Source of the DNA: Sunxiuqinia indica
GTDB taxonomy: Bacteria; Bacteroidota; Bacteroidia; Bacteroidales; Prolixibacteraceae
Assembly: GCF_009847015.1 (NCBI RefSeq)
Contig: NZ_WVEM01000012.1
Span: forward strand, 1-64,000
Direction: 5' to 3'
DNA: 64,000 nucleotides
The notes beneath the pieces were generated by a model. That model saw only the letters and a program-made list of their open reading frames with translations, had not been told where the DNA came from and did not search any database. This document shows positions 50,021 to 59,593 of the stretch, one piece after another (positions within the stretch are counted from its first letter, which is position 1; each line of letters begins with the position of its first letter). A program made the translations under genes and the position numbers.

Positions 50021-51742
50021 TTGGAACAAAAACCGAAAATACAAATCTCACAAACTGGCATAATCAAAAATGCTTTTGAAGCTGCCCAGATTGGTATTTG
50101 GCATTGGTCTGTTAACTCCAACGAACTTATTATAAATGAAGCTTACGCCAAAGCAATTGGATACAGTTGTAAAGAACTGGCTCCATACAACGGCGATTTA
50201 TGGACAAGCATTTGTCATCCTGACGATCAAGAGACTTTAGTTGCTGATCTCAATGGTCTTCCCCAAACATCAAAAAAACATTTTGCATTTCGGGCAAGGC
50301 TAAAGCATAAAAATGGATCTTGGATTTGGGCACAAGTCAATGGTGGTATCTCAGGGTACAACCCTGATGGCAGCCCGGCAGAAGTCAGTGGCACGTTGAC
50401 TGACATTTCTGAACTATACCAATCAAAAAACACCCTGGATTATAGATTGCAAATTGAAAAAATAGTCTCAACTATTTCAGCTGACTTTGTTGGATTTCAG
50501 CCAAAAGATCTAGATAAACACATCAATAAAGCAATAAAAAAGATTGGCGAATTCCTGGATGTTGACCGTTGTTATGTTTTTCAATTCGAAAATCACAACT
50601 CCATTATGAACAACACGCATGAGTGGTGTAAAAAAGGCATTCCTTCTGAATTAAAGAACCTACAGAACATCCCTACTTTGGCATTCCCCTGGTGGATGAA
50701 AAAATTAAATATGCTGAAGCATATTAACATTAAACAAGTTAAAAGATTACCTAAATATGCTGCTGCTGAAAAGGAGATTTTATTGAGCCAATCAATTACC
50801 TCCTTACTCGCTGTTCCCATTCATTATAGAGAAGTCTTACTGGGTTTTATCGGCTTTGACTCTATTTCGAAAAGCCGAGAATGGCCCAAAGCTGATATTC
50901 ATTTATTGAAAACGATTGCGCATACAATCGCAAATGGATTAAATGCAAACGCTAGTCAAAAGGTTCTTATTGAAGCAAAAGAGAAAGCAGAAGAGAGCAA
51001 TAAAATAAAGTCGGCGTTTCTTGCCACAATCAATCACGAACTTCGTACACCTCTTCATCATATTCTTGGTTTTAGTGAGTTAATGCGAATGAATAAAATT
51101 CCACCAAATGAGATCAGTAGTTTTGCCGATAAAATTCACAGGAGTGGAAACCACCTTCTACAAATTATTGAAGATATATTGAAACTCGCATTAGCCGACA
51201 GTTCGTTTGTGAAGGTAAGAAAAGAGAGCTTCAAAGGAATGGAAATGTTCCTTCAACATAAAACTCTTTTAGAAGAACTGGTTCGATCGTCGAATAAGGA
51301 AAGTCAAATAGAACTTATCTACAAACCGACCCCAAATCTTGTCAATCAAAAATTTATAGCCGACAATAATAAAATCAACCAAGTAATTGTTAACCTGATC
51401 AAAAATGCCGTCAAATTTACGCATTCCGGACAAATTGAGTATCATGCTAACATCAGTGATAACACATTGCTCTTGAAAATAAAAGACACCGGAATCGGAA
51501 TTCCTCATCACCAACAAAAATTGATTTTCGATTTTTTCAGACAAGGAGATGACAACTCAACGCGCGCTTATAGCGGAATTGGTGTTGGACTAGCCATATC
51601 CCAAAGGATTACCAATATCATGGGTGGCGAATTATCAGTTCAGTCGATTCAAGGAAAAGGAAGTACGTTTACACTCAGCATCCCGGTAGAAGTTATTTCT
51701 GCAGTAAAAGCAGAAACAGCGATCGAACTAAGCCACCAATAA
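50021..51742 (+). CDS. Orphan sensor histidine kinase, PAS-GAF-HisKA-HATPase
   Basis: A 573-residue soluble kinase (no transmembrane segment). An N-terminal PAS domain (IGIWHWSVNSNELIINEAYA) with PAC tail is followed by a GAF-like domain (DVDRCYVFQFEN, LAVPIHYREVLLGFIGF). The H-box is AFLATINHELRTPLHH, the N-box INQVIVNLIKNAVKF, and the G-boxes DTGIGIP and GIGVGLAIS. The start is TTG 50021, directly after an in-frame stop; no ATG lies before the GAF region. There is no response regulator nearby, so its partner is elsewhere. Confidence 0.9.
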   Translation: MEQKPKIQISQTGIIKNAFEAAQIGIWHWSVNSNELIINEAYAKAIGYSCKELAPYNGDLWTSICHPDDQETLVADLNGLPQTSKKHFAFRARLKHKNGSWIWAQVNGGISGYNPDGSPAEVSGTLTDISELYQSKNTLDYRLQIEKIVSTISADFVGFQPKDLDKHINKAIKKIGEFLDVDRCYVFQFENHNSIMNNTHEWCKKGIPSELKNLQNIPTLAFPWWMKKLNMLKHINIKQVKRLPKYAAAEKEILLSQSITSLLAVPIHYREVLLGFIGFDSISKSREWPKADIHLLKTIAHTIANGLNANASQKVLIEAKEKAEESNKIKSAFLATINHELRTPLHHILGFSELMRMNKIPPNEISSFADKIHRSGNHLLQIIEDILKLALADSSFVKVRKESFKGMEMFLQHKTLLEELVRSSNKESQIELIYKPTPNLVNQKFIADNNKINQVIVNLIKNAVKFTHSGQIEYHANISDNTLLLKIKDTGIGIPHHQQKLIFDFFRQGDDNSTRAYSGIGVGLAISQRITNIMGGELSVQSIQGKGSTFTLSIPVEVISAVKAETAIELSHQ

Positions 51743-52013
51743 GAACCTTCGTATTTTTCGGACTCATTTTCATTTCGTCCCCCAACAAACATTGCAAATC
51801 TACCGGAAATTATCCTCAACAATAAAATTTTATTGGACTCACCCAATGTGTTAATCTTAAAAAGAAAGATCCCAGACCCCTGGTTCTCTGAAAAGAGTCT
51901 CAAAATTACGCATTAAAAGAATAAAAGATATTTTTTTATTCTACAAGGCAGCGCTTGTAACTTTTGCTCCGTATCAATAAGTAAGTAGAGATCATTACGC
52001 GAATTTAAAATTA

Positions 52014-53612
52014 ATGCTTATGAAAACATTATTTACTTCTGAAAAGTATCTTCGAAATGCACTAACTCTTTTTTTTCTCCTTCTGACGGTTGGCATCTAT
52101 GCTCAAACCCGACACGATATCGAAGTGACAAGCAACGTATTTACTCCCTCTAGTTTAACAATTGACGCTGGAGACACTGTTGTCTGGACAAATACTCAAG
52201 GCTCGCACAATGTAAATGGGAAACAATCCAGCTACCCGTCAAATCCTGAATCTTTTGGGAACAATGTAGGAACCGGATGGACTTATTCGCATGTGTTTAC
52301 AATTGCCGGCAATTACGATTATCAGTGTGACCCCCATCTGGCCTTAGGGATGACTGGAAAAATTATCGTAGAAGAAATTCAGCAACCCACAAACAAACTG
52401 ACGGTAAATTTTACCGGAATGACTCCTCATGTAGGACAGGAACTCAAACTTGCTGTTGTGAATCAAACAACTGGGAGTGAATTAGCGAGAACCAGTGAAA
52501 CCGTATCTGAAAGTTTTTCGGTGGAAATATTGGGAATTGAGAATGGTGAATCTTACTTCGTTGACTTCTTCTCTGATCATAGCGGGAATGGCATGTATGA
52601 TGCGCCGTCTAGCGATCACGCCTGGAGAATGGAACTCAATGATGTCGACGGTGACGAAACACTCGATTTTGCGCACAACACCAACTTTACCGATATCATG
52701 TGGATGAACAAATTGACTGTCAACTTCACGGGAATGACTCCCCATGTAGGACAAACACTAAAGCTTGCACTAATTGATCAGGCAACCGGAATGGAAAAAG
52801 CCAGAACAAGTGTTACAGTTGAGGAATCATTTGAAATTCACGTGATGGGAATCGAAGACGGAAAATCTTACTTTGTTGATTTTTTCTCTGATCATAGCGG
52901 AAATGGAGTATACGATGCACCGCCTACTGATCATGCCTGGCGAATGGAGCTCAATGATGTTGACGGTGACGAAACACTCGATTTTGCGCACAACACCAAC
53001 TTTACCGATATCATGTGGATGAACAAATTGACTCTCAACTTCACGGGAATGACACCGCATGCCGGACAAATGTTAACCTTGTACTTGCTGGATGTAGAAG
53101 CCGGAACATACATCGACACCATTGAGGTTACGGACATACCTGTTGAATTTTCTCTGTCATCGTATAAAATTGAAGTTGGAAAATCGTATGAACTTGATTT
53201 CTTTGCTGATCACAATGGTAATGGAGAGTACAATTCTCCGCCCACTGATCACGCATGGAGAATGGAACTTAACGATGTTCAAGGAGACTCAACGGTGGTT
53301 TTTAGTCACAATACAAACTTCACCGACATCTCAATTGCCACATCTACTGATGATTTAATATACAAAGACAACGATTTAGTTGTCTATCCAAATCCAAGTT
53401 CCGAATATGTTTACCTAACATCAAACAGATTCAAAATAGATGAAGGCAACATCAGTTTATACAATTCATTAGGAACTAAAATTCAAGCATCTCAGGTTGG
53501 TATGCAGTCGAACAGAATTGGCTATCATGTTCAACATCTTAAACCCGGACTTTACCTGTTTAAGGTTGAAACAGAATCTGCAACACTGGTTCGAAAATTC
53601 ATCAAAAAATAG
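52014..53612 (+). CDS. Secreted cupredoxin with tandem repeats and T9SS sorting domain
   Basis: A 532-residue exported protein. After a signal peptide (to about residue 31, ending GIYAQ) comes a plastocyanin-like domain with ligands H65 (GSHNVNG), C105, H108 and M113, the exact C-x2-H-x4-M spacing of type 1 copper sites. Three repeats of about 105 residues follow from residue 127, each ending in DHAWRMELNDV...HNTNFTDI. A C-terminal type IX sorting domain (VVYPNPSSEYVYL... GLYLFKVET) routes it to the surface. ATG 52020 is an alternative start. No partner gene is adjacent. Confidence 0.85.
   Translation: MLMKTLFTSEKYLRNALTLFFLLLTVGIYAQTRHDIEVTSNVFTPSSLTIDAGDTVVWTNTQGSHNVNGKQSSYPSNPESFGNNVGTGWTYSHVFTIAGNYDYQCDPHLALGMTGKIIVEEIQQPTNKLTVNFTGMTPHVGQELKLAVVNQTTGSELARTSETVSESFSVEILGIENGESYFVDFFSDHSGNGMYDAPSSDHAWRMELNDVDGDETLDFAHNTNFTDIMWMNKLTVNFTGMTPHVGQTLKLALIDQATGMEKARTSVTVEESFEIHVMGIEDGKSYFVDFFSDHSGNGVYDAPPTDHAWRMELNDVDGDETLDFAHNTNFTDIMWMNKLTLNFTGMTPHAGQMLTLYLLDVEAGTYIDTIEVTDIPVEFSLSSYKIEVGKSYELDFFADHNGNGEYNSPPTDHAWRMELNDVQGDSTVVFSHNTNFTDISIATSTDDLIYKDNDLVVYPNPSSEYVYLTSNRFKIDEGNISLYNSLGTKIQASQVGMQSNRIGYHVQHLKPGLYLFKVETESATLVRKFIKK
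52392..53330 (+). repeat. Three tandem 315-bp coding repeats
   Basis: Unit starts at 52392, 52707 and 53022 are exactly 315 bp apart. The end of unit 1 (from about 52648) and the end of unit 2 (from about 52963) are nearly identical at DNA level through the start of the following unit. The third unit has diverged. This indicates a recent duplication or gene conversion. Confidence 0.85.
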
Positions 53613-53614
53613 AT

Positions 53615-53655
53615 AAAATAACAAGAGCCGCGAAATTCGCGGCTCTTGTTATTTT
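53615..53655. terminator. Bidirectional terminator between the cupredoxin and peptidase genes
   Basis: AAAATAACAAGAGCCGCG pairs with CGCGGCTCTTGTTATTTT, 18 bp, with a short AAATT loop and A/T-runs on both sides. Confidence 0.92.
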
Positions 53656-53673
53656 ATGCTGTTGACTTAGCTT

Positions 53674-55764
53674 TTATTTTAACCATTTATCTAACCATTG
53701 CTTAAACACGCGTTGCCATAGAATCCCATTTTGAGCACTACTCACCCAATGACTTTCGTCTGGGAAATAAAGAAACTGAGCGGGAATATCTCTTAATACG
53801 GCAGCATTAAAAGCTCCCATACCTTGTGTGTAAGGAATACGAAAGTCTTTTGCTCCGTGAATAACTAAAATCGGCGTATCCCATTTTTCGATAAACAAGT
53901 GTGGCGAAAATGAATAGGATCGTTGCGCCGCTTTATTCTCTTTATCCCAGTATGGACCGCCAATATCCCAATTCTCAAACCACATTTCTTCGGTGGTCAC
54001 GTACATCTGATCGAAATTAAAAATACCACAATGTGAAATAAAAGCCTTAAACCGTCCTTCATGATGACCTGCCAGATAATTAACTGAGAAACCACCATAG
54101 CTAGCTCCAACAGCCCCTAAACGATCTTCATCAACAAAAGGCTCTTTAGCAACATGATCGATAGCGGAAAAATAATCCTGGATATTCAAGCCGCCATAGT
54201 CTTTGCTGATTTGCTCCAGCCACTCCATACCAAACCCGGGTAAGCCACGACGGTTTGGTGCAACAACAATATATCCATTGGCAGCCATCATCTGAAAATT
54301 CCATCGGTACGACCAAAACTGGCTAACAGTTCCCTGCGGTCCTCCCTGGCAATACAGAATGGCCGGGTACTTTTTATTCGGATCGAAATGAGGCGGGTAG
54401 ATCACCCAAACCAACATATCTTTATCATCAACCGTTTTTATCCAACGCTCTTCCACTTTGCCCATTTCCAGTTGATCGAGCAAGCCTTCGTTGACTGATG
54501 TTAACGGCTCATCTTTCCCATTATTCGGATCAACCAGATACAATTCTGCTGGCTGCGACATGGATACTTTTGCCGCCAGTAACCGACCAGTTGGAGTTTC
54601 AACAACCGACTGGTAATTGTGCACACCATCTGTTAGTCGAGTAATTTTTCCCTCCGTTAATGTCAATTGATAAATTTCATCGGTGGCATGAATATCGCTG
54701 ATGAAAAAAATAGTTTCCCCATCATCTGCCCAACTCAGATGAGCGGCATTTTGTTCCCATCCTTTTGAATAGTTGATCTTTTCCCCAGTCGCCATATCCA
54801 TTACAAACAAACGGGTTTGATCCGACTCATATCCATCGCGTTCCATGCTGGTCCAGGCCAATTTTGTTCCATCAGGCGAAAAAACAGGGCTTTTGTCGTA
54901 TCCTTTATTTTCCTCTGTTAAATTCTTCGTCTCGCCAGTTTCCAAATCGTATTGATATAAATCGGTATTGGTTGAAAGAGAATAAGCTTTGCCCGTTAGC
55001 TTTTTGCACGAATAAACGATCTTTTTACCATCAGGACTCCAAACCACTTGGTCTAAACCATCAAATGGCTTATCGGGAGTATCAAATTTTTCTCCCTCCA
55101 AAATATCAGTTCCTTTGGTTATTTCGCCCTCCCCATACTCGGCAACAAATATGTGATTATAGGTATAGTCGTGCCATTGATCCCAATGTCGGTACATCAA
55201 ATCGTCCTCCAACCGGGCATCAGCTTTGGGGAGGTCCGGAAACATGTCGTGAATGTCTTCATCCAGCTTCACAGCCTTTGCATAAAAAATATGCGTTTGA
55301 TCGGGTGCATACTTAAAACCGGAGATTCCTCCTTCAATTTGGCTAACTTGCTTTGGCTCCGAACCATCAGGATTCATCTCCCAAAGTTGTGTTTCATCAT
55401 TTTCAGCATACAAATAACCAATCTTTTTGCCATCAGGTCTCCACTGAGCACCTGATTCTTTTAAAGCAGTATTGGTAAATTGCTGAAGTTCGCCACCTGC
55501 AACAGGAATCGTATACAGCTCTCGGTATGACTTATTTTCCTCAATCTGATAATAGGTAACATCTAATAAAACAGTCTGCCCATCTGGCGATAACTCCGGG
55601 CTACCGACACGACCAAACGACCACAAAACCTCCGGTGTCATCACATTTGATTTCAACTCCGGCGTTTCCGGCACATAGGTTTTCTTTTCTTCTGCCATCG
55701 AATTTTGATTTATTCCAAGATAAAATAATACTGTCAGAACAGGCAAAATAACAATTTTCTTCAT
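53674..55764 (-). CDS. S9-family prolyl oligopeptidase-type peptidase
   Basis: A 696-residue exported serine peptidase. The signal peptide is MKKIVILPVLTVLFYLGINQ. An N-terminal beta-propeller contains SPDGQTVLLDVTYY and further WSPDGKKI-type blades. The alpha/beta-hydrolase domain carries the catalytic triad S555 (GASYGG), D640 (HGAKDFRIPY) and H672 (DESHWV). It would cleave oligopeptides in the periplasm or after release. The length is normal for DPP IV/AAP-type members. Confidence 0.95.
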   Translation of the reverse strand: MKKIVILPVLTVLFYLGINQNSMAEEKKTYVPETPELKSNVMTPEVLWSFGRVGSPELSPDGQTVLLDVTYYQIEENKSYRELYTIPVAGGELQQFTNTALKESGAQWRPDGKKIGYLYAENDETQLWEMNPDGSEPKQVSQIEGGISGFKYAPDQTHIFYAKAVKLDEDIHDMFPDLPKADARLEDDLMYRHWDQWHDYTYNHIFVAEYGEGEITKGTDILEGEKFDTPDKPFDGLDQVVWSPDGKKIVYSCKKLTGKAYSLSTNTDLYQYDLETGETKNLTEENKGYDKSPVFSPDGTKLAWTSMERDGYESDQTRLFVMDMATGEKINYSKGWEQNAAHLSWADDGETIFFISDIHATDEIYQLTLTEGKITRLTDGVHNYQSVVETPTGRLLAAKVSMSQPAELYLVDPNNGKDEPLTSVNEGLLDQLEMGKVEERWIKTVDDKDMLVWVIYPPHFDPNKKYPAILYCQGGPQGTVSQFWSYRWNFQMMAANGYIVVAPNRRGLPGFGMEWLEQISKDYGGLNIQDYFSAIDHVAKEPFVDEDRLGAVGASYGGFSVNYLAGHHEGRFKAFISHCGIFNFDQMYVTTEEMWFENWDIGGPYWDKENKAAQRSYSFSPHLFIEKWDTPILVIHGAKDFRIPYTQGMGAFNAAVLRDIPAQFLYFPDESHWVSSAQNGILWQRVFKQWLDKWLK

Positions 55765-55915
55765 GGATATGTAAATTTTTCAGTGGCTGGGAAAATACAC
55801 TTTTGAAAAGAATAATAAAATGATTCCTTAATGCAAATGTCGTTTTTTCAAAAAAAAGCACCCGCTTCATAAAGAAACGGATGCAATCATCTTAATCAAT
55901 TGACGTAATCACCCA

Positions 55916-56596
55916 TCAATATCGATAAGTTCCTTCGTATTCGTAGGTTTCTCCTCCATAATCTTTACCGGTAATTTTATAGGTTACTGAATCCTGACCG
56001 GCTAACTGTAATTCACTTAAATCGAAGGTTACAAAAGCGGACATCTGATAACCAGGTTCATCATCATTGTTATTGTGTCTCAATTCAAGTTGAATTGGCT
56101 CATCAGCTGAAGTAAATTCGCCGGGCTCCTTAACCAGATTCACATAGTGTGTTAAGCCGCTTCCGTAATATTCCAACTCAAAAGTTAGCATGTTGTTAGC
56201 AGCCCAAACATCTTCCACGTGTACCGGATCATTTCCAATGCTATCTTCAGTTTCCTCTGTAATATCAAAAATACCCTTAAATAGAATTTTTTGCACTGAA
56301 TTAACCCGCACATAATACTCCTCATGCTCATCGTCAACCAACTTCTCATCCAGTACCGTGAAATTAACCAAGACACGCGTACTGTCCTCGTCTTCATCCC
56401 AATGATAGTAACCATCTGCCGGGAAAAGCTCTTCACCATCATCCATTTTAATTGTGTAGCCGGATCCATCAACATCGATAATTCCAAATCCAACCCAAAA
56501 GTTTCCCAGAGAATACCCCTCATCATCATTCAAGTCGCAACCAAAAACTAAAAGTGCCAAAATGGCAACTAAGCTAAAATTTAAAAGCTTTTTCAT
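55916..56596 (-). CDS. NigD-like lipoprotein
   Basis: A 226-residue lipoprotein. The signal peptide LLNFSLVAILALLVFGC ends at the lipobox Cys before DLNDDEG. It has the NigD pattern: IKMDDGEELFP, RVLVNFTVLDEK, then DSIGNDPVHVEDVWAANN, and a C-terminal beta-rich domain. NigD proteins belong to Bacteroides polysaccharide or colicin-like loci but are widespread with unknown function. Unusually for this phylum, AGGAG lies nine bases before the start codon. Confidence 0.85.
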   Translation of the reverse strand: MKKLLNFSLVAILALLVFGCDLNDDEGYSLGNFWVGFGIIDVDGSGYTIKMDDGEELFPADGYYHWDEDEDSTRVLVNFTVLDEKLVDDEHEEYYVRVNSVQKILFKGIFDITEETEDSIGNDPVHVEDVWAANNMLTFELEYYGSGLTHYVNLVKEPGEFTSADEPIQLELRHNNNDDEPGYQMSAFVTFDLSELQLAGQDSVTYKITGKDYGGETYEYEGTYRY

Positions 56597-56743
56597 TTTT
56601 TTTCTCTCCTTTTCAAAATTTAATTGTTCAGTTAATAGATAAATGCATAAACCTTTTGGTTGCGTTAGATGAAAAAAAAATACTTGAATCTGATGAAACT
56701 CACAAAATTTAGAATGGCATGATGATTGATATGCATATTTCTA

Positions 56744-56751
56744 TATATTTG
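56744..56751 (+). promoter_or_regulatory. Likely -7 element of the thioredoxin lipoprotein gene
   Basis: TATATTTG matches TAnnTTTG; the nearest TTG is only 15 bases upstream, so the match is partial. It lies between two divergent genes. Confidence 0.45.
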
Positions 56752-56836
56752 CATTAGTTGTTGAATCAAATAAGAAATTACAACGGTATACGTCTAATGA
56801 AATAATAGAAAATATATGAATAAAAATAGGAATAAA

Positions 56837-57343
56837 ATGAAAAAGCTGTTAGTTATAATCGCATTAGCCGCAATTACAACAGTCGGTTGTGCAACAGGAA
56901 CCCGTGACAACAAGAAAGAAACAGGGGTTGAGAAGGCTTCGAGCCTATCGCAAAACGATGATGGTGGAACAAGTTTAATCGGGAAAGACCAATTTGTCAA
57001 GAAAGTATGGAACTACGAAGAATCACCCGAAGAATGGAAATTCCTGGGTGACAAACCCGTGATTATTGATTTCTACGCAGATTGGTGCGGGCCATGTAAA
57101 ATTGCATCGCCTATTCTGGAAGAGGTATCAAATGAATACGCCGGAAAAGTAAAAGTATATAAAATTGATACTCAAAAGGAAAGAGAACTGGCAGGAGTAT
57201 TTGGCATTAAAAGCATCCCTGCTTTTCTATACATTCCGGTAGAAGGAAAACCTGTCATGATGGCGGGAATTGGAAGAACAAAAGAAGACACGAAAAAAAT
57301 GTTTGTTGACAACATTAATAAATATCTTCTTACCGAAGAATAA
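56837..57343 (+). CDS. Thioredoxin-fold lipoprotein
   Basis: From ATG 56837 it has 168 residues. A frame starting at 56816 would add seven basic residues before the signal peptide. MKKLLVIIALAAITTVGC ends at a lipobox Cys. The mature part has VIIDFYADWCGPCKIASPIL, with active-site C-G-P-C, and the cis-Pro loop GIKSIPAFLYI. It is a periplasmic thiol oxidoreductase, possibly reduced by the DsbD encoded in this window. Partner substrates are unknown. Confidence 0.92.
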   Translation: MKKLLVIIALAAITTVGCATGTRDNKKETGVEKASSLSQNDDGGTSLIGKDQFVKKVWNYEESPEEWKFLGDKPVIIDFYADWCGPCKIASPILEEVSNEYAGKVKVYKIDTQKERELAGVFGIKSIPAFLYIPVEGKPVMMAGIGRTKEDTKKMFVDNINKYLLTEE

Positions 57344-57366
57344 TACTCAACACCAACATATTAACG

Positions 57367-57393
57367 AAAGCAGCCCCCGGGTTGCTTTTTTTT
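57367..57393 (+). terminator. Terminator after the thioredoxin lipoprotein gene
   Basis: AAAGCAGCC pairs with GGTTGCTTT (one G-U pair) around a short C/G loop and runs into a T-tract. Confidence 0.85.
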
Positions 57394-57486
57394 GTTTATA
57401 CAATAGTTATCTATTCATATTAGTTAAAGTCCTTCTGCTATAGTTAACTGAAAAGGCTTAATTTTACGGGCTCATAATTTGAATTG

Positions 57487-58782
57487 ATGGCAAATAAACA
57501 GCACAACACGACTTACGATTTGATTGTAATAGGAGCAGGTCCGGCAGGACTCATTGCAGCAGGACGAGCAGCCGAATTAGGAGCCAAAGTGCTTGTAATC
57601 GAGAAAATGAAATCGGCAGGACGTAAGCTTCTGATTACAGGGAAAGGGCGATGCAACATTAGTAATGATGCTCATCAATCAAGCTATTTCAAGAATATCT
57701 TTCCGAACGGCAAATATCTCAAATCAGCATTTGGCGCGTTTTTTTCCACCGAAATTATTAACCTACTAAACAGCGAAGGCGTAGAAACCACTGTTGAGCG
57801 GGGAGGTCGCATCTTTCCGACCAACAACAGCGCTCTGGAGGTGCTTAATGCTTTAATGAATTGGGTGAAAAAACGTCAGGTAGAAATAATCTATTCATCA
57901 AAAGTAGAAAAAGTAACGACTGAAAATAAAGCAATAAGGGGAGTATCTATCATCAGAAAAGGAGAAGTCGAAACCATTCCCGGTACGGCGGTCATCATTT
58001 GTACAGGAGGCAAATCCTATCCGGCAACAGGTTCAACAGGAGACGGCTACGAACTAGCCAGCCAGCTTGGACATTCGATTCAACCTACACGCCCCGCCTT
58101 GGTTCCACTAGTCACGTCAGGAAGTCTAGCTGCCAATTTGCAAGGTTTAAGCCTGAAAAATGTAAACGCCAGTGTTTGGGTCAACAATAAAAAAGCGAAG
58201 GATGAATTTGGTGAAATGCTCTTCACGCATTACGGGTTAACAGGACCGATTATTTTAACGCTAAGCCGCCTGGTTGTAGATGAGCTGGATAAAAAAAGCA
58301 ACGTTCGAATTACAATTGACCTAAAACCTGCATTGGATGAAAACAAGCTTGATGCCCGGTTAATTCGTGATTTGGCTTCAAACGGGAAAAAGCAAATCGA
58401 AAATATTTTCAAAGAATGGCTCCCCTCTAAAATGATCCCTGTCTTTCTCGATTACCTGAAACTCGATGGTAAAAAACAAGGCCATCAGATGAACTCAAAA
58501 GAACGACGAAAAGTAATGCTTTTGATGAAAAACCTGCCTTTTGAAGTAGTTGACTACCGAGGATACAATGAGGCAATTATTACAGCAGGTGGAGTTAGCA
58601 CATCCGAAATCGATGGCAAGACGATGCAGTCAAAACTCATAAAGAACTTATTTTTTGCTGGAGAAGTGATGGATCTGGATGCGAATACCGGTGGTTATAA
58701 TTTACAAATAGCTTATTCTACAGCCTGGCTAGCAGCCAGTTCTTTCGTAAAACTAGCTCAATTAGAGCATGCTCAAAATTAA
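57487..58782 (+). CDS. HI0933/BaiN-family flavoprotein
   Basis: A 431-residue FAD enzyme: IVIGAGPAGLIAAGRAAELG at the N-terminus, GRKLLITGKGRCNISN, ICTGGKSYPATGSTGDGYE in the centre and LFFAGEVMDLDANTGGYN at the C-terminus. All are hallmarks of the HI0933-like group, which includes BaiN. The physiological substrate is usually unknown. The start is the ATG at 57487 (a TTG precedes it). It is 8 bp before cutC and probably co-transcribed with it. Confidence 0.93.
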   Translation: MANKQHNTTYDLIVIGAGPAGLIAAGRAAELGAKVLVIEKMKSAGRKLLITGKGRCNISNDAHQSSYFKNIFPNGKYLKSAFGAFFSTEIINLLNSEGVETTVERGGRIFPTNNSALEVLNALMNWVKKRQVEIIYSSKVEKVTTENKAIRGVSIIRKGEVETIPGTAVIICTGGKSYPATGSTGDGYELASQLGHSIQPTRPALVPLVTSGSLAANLQGLSLKNVNASVWVNNKKAKDEFGEMLFTHYGLTGPIILTLSRLVVDELDKKSNVRITIDLKPALDENKLDARLIRDLASNGKKQIENIFKEWLPSKMIPVFLDYLKLDGKKQGHQMNSKERRKVMLLMKNLPFEVVDYRGYNEAIITAGGVSTSEIDGKTMQSKLIKNLFFAGEVMDLDANTGGYNLQIAYSTAWLAASSFVKLAQLEHAQN

Positions 58783-58790
58783 TCGTCATC

Positions 58791-59402
58791 ATGCATCTAA
58801 AAGAAGCCTGTATCGAAAGCTATGCCGAAGGCTTATCCGCCCAAAAAGCCGGAGCTGATCGCATTGAACTATGCGAAAACCTAGCTATGGGAGGAACTAC
58901 CCCATCATTCGGAACGATCAAAATCTGTGTGGAACAGCTGACTATTCCAACCTTTGTGATGATTCGGCCACGAGGTGGTGACTTCAGATACACGCAAGCA
59001 GAGCTTGAAATTATGAAAGCTGATATTGACGTTTGCAAGCAACTCAACGTTCCAGCTGTCGTGTTTGGCCTGCTCACAAAAAAGGGTAAAATTGATGAGT
59101 TGAATACAAAAATGCTCGTTGAGCGTGCCCGTCCCATGCAGGTTACTTTTCACAAGGCCTTTGATGAACTGAGCGATCCCTTAAAAGGAATTGAAACCTT
59201 AATACAACTTGGAGTAGACCGGATTCTAACTTCCGGAACCAAATCAACAGCCATAGAAGGTGTCCCCATCTTAAATCAACTGATTGAAAAGGCAAATGGA
59301 CGAATCACCATCGTTGCGGCCGGGAAAGTCACTAAAGACAACTTGTATTCGTTGAATCAGTTGATTCACACGAATGAATTTCATGGTAAGAAAATTGTGT
59401 AA
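58791..59402 (+). CDS. cutC: CutC family protein
   Basis: A 203-residue TIM-barrel-like protein: GADRIELCENLAMGGTTPS near the N-terminus, VMIRPRGGDFRYT in the second strand region, and VTFHKAFDE. CutC was named for copper homeostasis, but its function is debated. It is about 40 residues shorter than the usual 240-250, lacking the last part after the FHG segment. The missing end is a flexible tail in many members, so it may still be functional. Confidence 0.9.
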   Translation: MHLKEACIESYAEGLSAQKAGADRIELCENLAMGGTTPSFGTIKICVEQLTIPTFVMIRPRGGDFRYTQAELEIMKADIDVCKQLNVPAVVFGLLTKKGKIDELNTKMLVERARPMQVTFHKAFDELSDPLKGIETLIQLGVDRILTSGTKSTAIEGVPILNQLIEKANGRITIVAAGKVTKDNLYSLNQLIHTNEFHGKKIV

Positions 59403-59593
59403 TACGAAGATTCTTCTTTTTAACCGAAAGCAGCACAACTATCTGTAAGACAATCGTTTCAGTATCGGCCTTCACCCTTCTGTCCGCGTTATGACAATCA
59501 GTTAATTCAATTCTGTTTTCATTTTACCTTCGTCTGAATTGAACCTTCTTATTTTCGCGTGTACTGTAGAAAACAACACTAATTACAAGCAAT

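Noticed and set aside
51743-52013. Regulatory RNA or small gene before the cupredoxin gene
   Set aside because: Only short, weak inverted repeats and no convincing open frame; a -7-like TAACTTTTG is one base too long for the consensus.
58791-59402. cutC as a frameshifted pseudogene
   Set aside because: The frame ends cleanly and all core motifs are present; the missing part is the variable C-terminal tail.
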